64,000 bases of DNA from an uncultured Blautia sp. (GTDB lineage: Bacteria; Bacillota; Clostridia; Lachnospirales; Lachnospiraceae): positions 9,044-73,043 of the forward strand of contig UQLX01000010.1 of assembly GCA_900541985.1 (NCBI GenBank), written 5' to 3'. Shown piece after piece: positions 60,365-64,000 of this stretch (its first letter is position 1; every line of letters starts with the position of its first letter). Both the position numbers and the translations under genes were made by a program. The notes beneath the pieces are model-generated. The model saw nothing but the letters and a program-made list of their open reading frames with translations, made no database searches and was not told where the DNA came from.

Positions 60365-61255
60365 TCAGGACTGGTTACGGATATCAGAAAGAATAGAAAT
60401 ATTCCATGTATTGGTGTAGGCTTTGCCTGCCTCAAGAGAAACCAGATTCGGCTGGGTTTCCAGATCTTCTACTACATCTTTTCTGGAGGGAAGAGAACTC
60501 CAGGGCTCGATACATACAAAGGGAGCATTTCCACAGTTCCAGATCCCAAGATAATCCATGTCAGGAAATGCGGCGCGGATCTTACGATGGTCTTTGGAAC
60601 TTTCGATGGTGGCCTCTTTTGGCATATCCTTCATGACAATGGCGTCATTGGCAAAAAGTTCATGGGAAAGGGGCAGGTATCTTCCCTCTTCCAGTTCCAG
60701 AGGAACCTCTTTTTCCAGGACGAAACAGTCCTCTGAAAGAAGAATCTGCCGTGGGGCGGCATTCTTACCGAAATCAATACGGTAATCGCTGAAAGAAAGT
60801 GACGGATCCAGCGGAATATGAAAGCCCGGGTGTCCGCCGATACCAAAATACATAGTTTTTTCATCCTGATTTTCTACCTGACAGGAGACAGACAGTGCAG
60901 ACCCATTCAGTTTCCATGTAATGGTAAGACAAAAACAAAAGGGCCAGATCTCCATAGTTTTTTCACTGGTCTTCAGGTACAGAGAAAGGGAATCTTCTGT
61001 CCGGGTTTTCAGTCCCATTTCGGAACCGATGAGAAAACCATGAAGAGGCATGTGATATTCTTTTCCCTGATAGGTATAGGTTTGTCGGGTAGTTCTTCCT
61101 ATGTAAGGAAACAGGTTAGGACCGCTTTCTTCCCAGGAAGCAGGATCTCCCTGCCACAGATATTCGGTGCCTTTTGCATCCCGGACAGAGCGGAGTTCTC
61201 CGCCTCTGGACGAAATTTCAACGATCAGATATTGATTTCTAATGGTATAATTCAT
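60365..61255 (-). CDS. lacX: Aldose 1-epimerase-family protein, LacX type
   Basis: 296 residues; AGGGAGGAAA precedes the start. The mutarotase beta-sandwich shows ISSRGGELRSV, the Arg/His of the sugar site in RTTRQTYTYQGKEYHMPLHG, GIGGHPGFHIPL and the catalytic Glu in VCIEPWSSLPS. LacX-like proteins turn alpha and beta forms of sugars or sugar phosphates over. It is alone, divergent from the DnaJ-like gene. Confidence 0.88.
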   Translation of the reverse strand: MNYTIRNQYLIVEISSRGGELRSVRDAKGTEYLWQGDPASWEESGPNLFPYIGRTTRQTYTYQGKEYHMPLHGFLIGSEMGLKTRTEDSLSLYLKTSEKTMEIWPFCFCLTITWKLNGSALSVSCQVENQDEKTMYFGIGGHPGFHIPLDPSLSFSDYRIDFGKNAAPRQILLSEDCFVLEKEVPLELEEGRYLPLSHELFANDAIVMKDMPKEATIESSKDHRKIRAAFPDMDYLGIWNCGNAPFVCIEPWSSLPSRKDVVEDLETQPNLVSLEAGKAYTNTWNISILSDIRNQS

Positions 61256-61375
61256 ATTGATTTCCTCCCTGATATGTCATAGTCTGCTATAGTAATCTGA
61301 TTGTATCATTCTGAAAGGAGGGGTGCAACCGGAGGATTGCCGCTGAAAGAAGTAAAAATTATTTTCGTAACTGTC

Positions 61376-61404
61376 TTGACAATATATAAAACAGATGTTA
61401 TATT
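61376..61404 (+). promoter_or_regulatory. Promoter of the DnaJ-like gene
   Basis: TTGACA (61376-61381), 17 bases, TATATT (61399-61404), with a leader of about 80 bases. No CIRCE palindrome (TTAGCACTC-N9-GAGTGCTAA) is present, so HrcA control is unlikely. Confidence 0.8.
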
Positions 61405-61495
61405 ACAAATAGAACAAATGAAAGCCAATGGGGGATGCGAAGGTAACAGATCAGCATCTCTTTTTTGCAAGTCTTGTGAAACCGGAGGTGGAATG

Positions 61496-62482
61496 ATGGC
61501 TAAAAGAGATTTTTATGAGGTCCTTGGAGTCGGAAGAAATGCGGATGACAGGGAAATCAAACGTGCATACAGGAAACTTGCCAAGAAGTATCATCCGGAT
61601 ACAAATCCCGGTGATAAGCAGGCAGAACAGAAATTTAAAGAAGTCACAGAAGCTTATAATGTACTCAGTGATTCTGAAAAGAAAAAATTATACGATCAGT
61701 TTGGGATGGCAGCTTTTGAAGAGGGATTTGAATCTGAAAAATCCTATGGAAATCAGAGCGGTTTTTATGGAGATATGGGAGATGTTTTCGGGGATATTTT
61801 TGGAAATATGTTCCACGGAGATTACGGAGAAAGCTTTCGCGGCGGATTTTCCGGAGGCGGTTTTGGAAACGGACGCTCCGGATTTCAGGATGGATTTGGC
61901 CGCAGTACCCGGTCAGGAAGAGGCAGTGACCTTCGATCAGAGGTCGGCATAAGCTTTCAGGATGCGGTATTTGGATGTGAACGTATGCTGCAGCTTTCCT
62001 CGGGAGAAGCAGGAGAAAGACCCCAGAGGCTTCAGGTTCATATCCCTGCCGGCATTGAAGATGGAAAAAGTATCCGCCTGCAAGGAAAAGGAAATCCCGG
62101 ATATGGAGGCGGTCCTGCAGGAGACCTTCTGTTAAAGATCCATGTGGAGTCCAGGGCTGGCTGGGAAAGAAAGGGCGCAGATATTTATACAACAGAAGAA
62201 ATTCCTTTTATCACAGCAGTACTGGGAGGCGAGGAGAAATTTTCTACTTTGTATGGAGATGTGATGTGCAGAGTTCCGGCAGGAATCCAGTCCGGAGGAC
62301 GGATCCGGCTTCGGGGAAAAGGTGCTCCGTCATTGCAAAATCCTTCTGTAAAAGGAGACCAGTATGTAACGATCCGAATCCAGGTGCCAAAAACAATAAG
62401 TCCGGAGGCCGCAGAAAAACTGAAAGAGTATGACCGCGCAATGAAACAGGGGCACTCGGGAAAAAGGGGAAGTGCAGCGTAA
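61496..62482 (+). CDS. DnaJ-like co-chaperone without zinc domain (CbpA type)
   Basis: 328 residues from the ATG at 61496, behind GGAGGTG (an ATG three bases earlier is also possible). The J domain (1-65) carries HPD in KKYHPDTNPGDK. A Gly/Phe-rich stretch follows (about 85-140). There are no CxxCxGxG repeats, so it is the class B/CbpA form. Two C-terminal beta domains are typical: VHIPAGIEDGKSIRLQGKG and RVPAGIQSGGRIRLRGKG. It stimulates DnaK. The main dnaJ would normally be with grpE-dnaK elsewhere. Confidence 0.9.
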   Translation: MAKRDFYEVLGVGRNADDREIKRAYRKLAKKYHPDTNPGDKQAEQKFKEVTEAYNVLSDSEKKKLYDQFGMAAFEEGFESEKSYGNQSGFYGDMGDVFGDIFGNMFHGDYGESFRGGFSGGGFGNGRSGFQDGFGRSTRSGRGSDLRSEVGISFQDAVFGCERMLQLSSGEAGERPQRLQVHIPAGIEDGKSIRLQGKGNPGYGGGPAGDLLLKIHVESRAGWERKGADIYTTEEIPFITAVLGGEEKFSTLYGDVMCRVPAGIQSGGRIRLRGKGAPSLQNPSVKGDQYVTIRIQVPKTISPEAAEKLKEYDRAMKQGHSGKRGSAA

Positions 62483-62498
62483 GGCACTTCTCTTTTCT
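62466..62498 (+). terminator. Terminator at the end of the DnaJ-like gene
   Basis: GAAGTGC (62469-62475) and GCACTTC (62484-62490), extendable by G-U pairs, then TCTTTTCTT. The stop codon lies in the loop. Confidence 0.7.
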
Positions 62499-62586
62499 TA
62501 TGGGAGGTGCCGTGGCTGCTTTACGGAAGAAATAAAGAATGTTATACTGTGTGAGAAAAACTGAGAATTAAAGGAGAAAATACTTT

Positions 62587-63360
62587 ATGAAAATACGATT
62601 TATCCGTCACGGAGACCCGGATTATGTAAATGATACATTGACAGATAAAGGAAGAAAGGAAGCCGAACTTCTGGCAGGGACAGTGCACCGTCTGGAACTG
62701 GGGGAATGTTACATGTCACCTCTGGGAAGGGCGAAGGATACAGCGGCCTATTCTCTGGAGGCAGCAGGAAAGAAAGCGGAGATCTTGGACTGGCTCAGAG
62801 AATTTCCGGTTCGGGTAGATGTAAACAGCTCAGAGACGCTTCAAAAAGCGTATCCGGATGCTGAGTATAAAGATGGAAAGTTTCAGCCAAGGATTCCCTG
62901 GGATATCGTTCCCGGATACTGGACCTCCTGCCCGGAGTACAGTCATCCCTTCCTGTGGAGGGAATCGGAGGTGGCAGATCACAGCGATCTTGTTTCTGTA
63001 TACGACAGGGTAACAGAGGAACTGGACAGCTTTCTGGAAAAATACGGATATGTAAGAGAAGGCAGTCATTATCGTGTGGTGAAAGAAAATGAAAAAACGG
63101 TTACTTTCTTCTGCCATTTTGGGATTATCTGCGTACTGCTTTCTCATTTATGGAATATTTCCCCCTTTATTTTATGGCACAGCCTTGCTTTGGCTCCGAC
63201 CTCTGTTACAGAAATTGTTACAGAGGAGAGGGAACAGGGAATCGCATATTTTCGCGGACTTCGTCTGGGGGATATTTCTCATCTGTATGCAGGAAACGTG
63301 GAACCATCGTTTGCCTGCCGTTTTTGTGAGACTTATGGGAATAAGGAACAGAGACATTAA
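62587..63360 (+). CDS. Histidine phosphatase/phosphoglycerate mutase-family protein
   Basis: 257 residues; AAAGGAG precedes the start. RFIRHGDPDYVND carries the phospho-accepting His, MSPLGRAKDTA the Arg, and the later TFFCHFGIICVLLSH a second His. It is longer than cofactor-dependent mutases of the GpmB/CobC type, with an insert at about 85-130 (WDIVPGYWTSCPEYSHPF). Substrate unknown; such proteins act on many phosphate esters. Confidence 0.85.
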   Translation: MKIRFIRHGDPDYVNDTLTDKGRKEAELLAGTVHRLELGECYMSPLGRAKDTAAYSLEAAGKKAEILDWLREFPVRVDVNSSETLQKAYPDAEYKDGKFQPRIPWDIVPGYWTSCPEYSHPFLWRESEVADHSDLVSVYDRVTEELDSFLEKYGYVREGSHYRVVKENEKTVTFFCHFGIICVLLSHLWNISPFILWHSLALAPTSVTEIVTEEREQGIAYFRGLRLGDISHLYAGNVEPSFACRFCETYGNKEQRH

Positions 63361-63391
63361 TGAAAGAACTTCATAATAAATAGTATAGAAT

Positions 63392-63436
63392 CCTGTGGAG
63401 ATTTTGAGATTACACAAAATCTTCACAGGGTTTTTT
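63392..63436 (+). terminator. Terminator after the histidine phosphatase gene
   Basis: CCTGTGGAGATTTTG (63392-63406) pairs, with one mismatch, to CAAAATCTTCACAGG (63415-63429), then GTTTTTT. Confidence 0.88.
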
Positions 63437-63534
63437 AAGTTTATTTAAAGTAAGCCCCTTATACTTGGAAACTGTTACAGGAAGTATAGATGATCTGCAA
63501 AAAGCAGAATCTCCAAAATGAAGGGGGTTCTATT

Positions 63535-63927
63535 ATGAAGAACAGACAGGCAGTAATGTTAGCGGGAATGGTGTTATGTATGGCAGCGGCTACCGGATGC
63601 AGCAGTAATACGGAGGCGCAGTCAGCAAAACAGCAGGAAAGCGGAACAGAAGATACAGAAATAGAAGCAGAAGACGCAGATGCTGCAGAGGGGAAACAAG
63701 ATGGTGCAGCAGGGGTACCGGAAGAAATCAACAAAGAAAATAAGATTTTCGGGAAGATTGTTTCGGTATCTGAGGATTCCATTACAATTTCCGTAGAAGC
63801 TTCTCCGGAAAATGGAACAGAAGATGGAGAAAAAACTTCCGGGACAGAAGAAGAACAGACGATTGCATACACAAGCAGGACATTATGCATTTTGGAATCA
63901 AAATCAGGATCCCGGTTCTCACAGTAA
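63535..63927 (+). CDS. Small lipoprotein with acidic linker, possibly shortened
   Basis: 130 residues from the ATG at 63535, behind AAGGGGG. A lipoprotein signal (MLAGMVLCMAAATGCSS, modified Cys near 21) is followed by an acidic Glu/Asp/Ala linker and a short beta segment KIFGKIVSVSEDSITISVEA. Proteins starting this way often run on, with more strands; here the frame ends with SKSGSRFSQ, so a frameshift near 63880-63927 is possible. The last 73 bases of the window hold no clear feature. Confidence 0.6.
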   Translation: MKNRQAVMLAGMVLCMAAATGCSSNTEAQSAKQQESGTEDTEIEAEDADAAEGKQDGAAGVPEEINKENKIFGKIVSVSEDSITISVEASPENGTEDGEKTSGTEEEQTIAYTSRTLCILESKSGSRFSQ

Positions 63928-64000
63928 TAAGTTATCTTATGTGGCTTTATATCTGCCTCAGCAAGAATCGTATTTACTGTACTTTTATGAATGGTGGAAA

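Noticed and set aside
61256..61495. CIRCE heat-shock operator before the DnaJ-like gene
   Set aside because: No TTAGCACTC/GAGTGCTAA inverted repeat is present; only a sigma-A promoter is seen.

Overview
The window looks like chromosome of an anaerobic gut Firmicute of the Lachnospiraceae (Blautia/Dorea/Ruminococcus-like). This is inferred from moderate GC, strong AGGAGG ribosome sites, TTGACA/TATAAT promoters, a fermentative AdhE, an Rnf-type redox cluster, a DUF6472 protein, a Gx/NusG-domain-II pair and a yeast-HIS6-type HisA. No species call is possible from sequence alone. I see no rRNA, tRNA, CRISPR array, insertion sequence or integrase.

Layout. 0-4 kb: tail of a leftward unknown gene, then adhE under a consensus promoter with a Rex-type operator, and an APH-fold kinase. 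4.1-5.5 kb: an AT-rich islet with a DUF3990/DUF3791-like pair (possible toxin-antitoxin) and a small deoxyribosyltransferase-like protein. 5.6-16.5 kb: housekeeping genes: typA, an SSB-like OB protein, cobO-dapA-dapB, an ABC-2 exporter, a lipoprotein, hisA, a radical SAM protein, rfbF and a BFD ferredoxin. 16.5-22.3 kb (minus): a FUSC protein and an Rnf-like operon (rnfC, rnfD, an unusual RnfG, an RnfA/E-like protein) with a second Rex-type operator. 22.5-27.7 kb: DNA glycosylase, glyoxalase, a VanZ-IMPase fusion, ApbE, and the Gx/NusG-II pair. 27.9-38.4 kb: secA, a COG0523 GTPase, XRE-TPR regulator, HAD phosphatase, Y-family polymerase plus YolD, bcp-yaaA, pgi. 38.6-50.7 kb: a nine-gene sugar/glycosylation operon. 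50.8-54.1 kb: hpf, then a stretch of gene remains (tpiA', a kinase-like fragment, kdgT', a YcxB-like gene with an in-frame stop) and a DeoR regulator. 54.1-60.1 kb (minus): ktrB-ktrA-orphan-kdpD-kdpE. 60.3-64 kb: LacX-type epimerase, DnaJ-like chaperone, histidine phosphatase, lipoprotein.

How the genes work together. (1) AdhE (NADH sink) and the Rnf-like complex both carry GTTAA-N4-TTAAC sites, so both probably answer to the NADH/NAD+ sensor Rex; ApbE would attach FMN to the Rnf-like G and D subunits. (2) rfbF, rfbG and rfbH make CDP-4-keto-3,6-dideoxyglucose; a TPP enzyme and a reductase next to them resemble YerE/YerF logic for a branched-chain sugar; a GtrB-like transferase, a flippase and a GT-C enzyme would carry it across the membrane, and two PaaK/CapK-type adenylating enzymes may add an acyl group. 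(3) KdpD/KdpE are joined to KtrAB instead of KdpFABC, with a membrane-anchored LysR-substrate-domain-like protein between them.

The best candidates for undescribed biology are the sugar-decoration operon with two PaaK-like enzymes, the RnfG domain split by two near-identical 131-residue flavin-binding-like units in a cluster with no RnfB, the VanZ-IMPase fusion, and the KtrAB-orphan-KdpDE operon.
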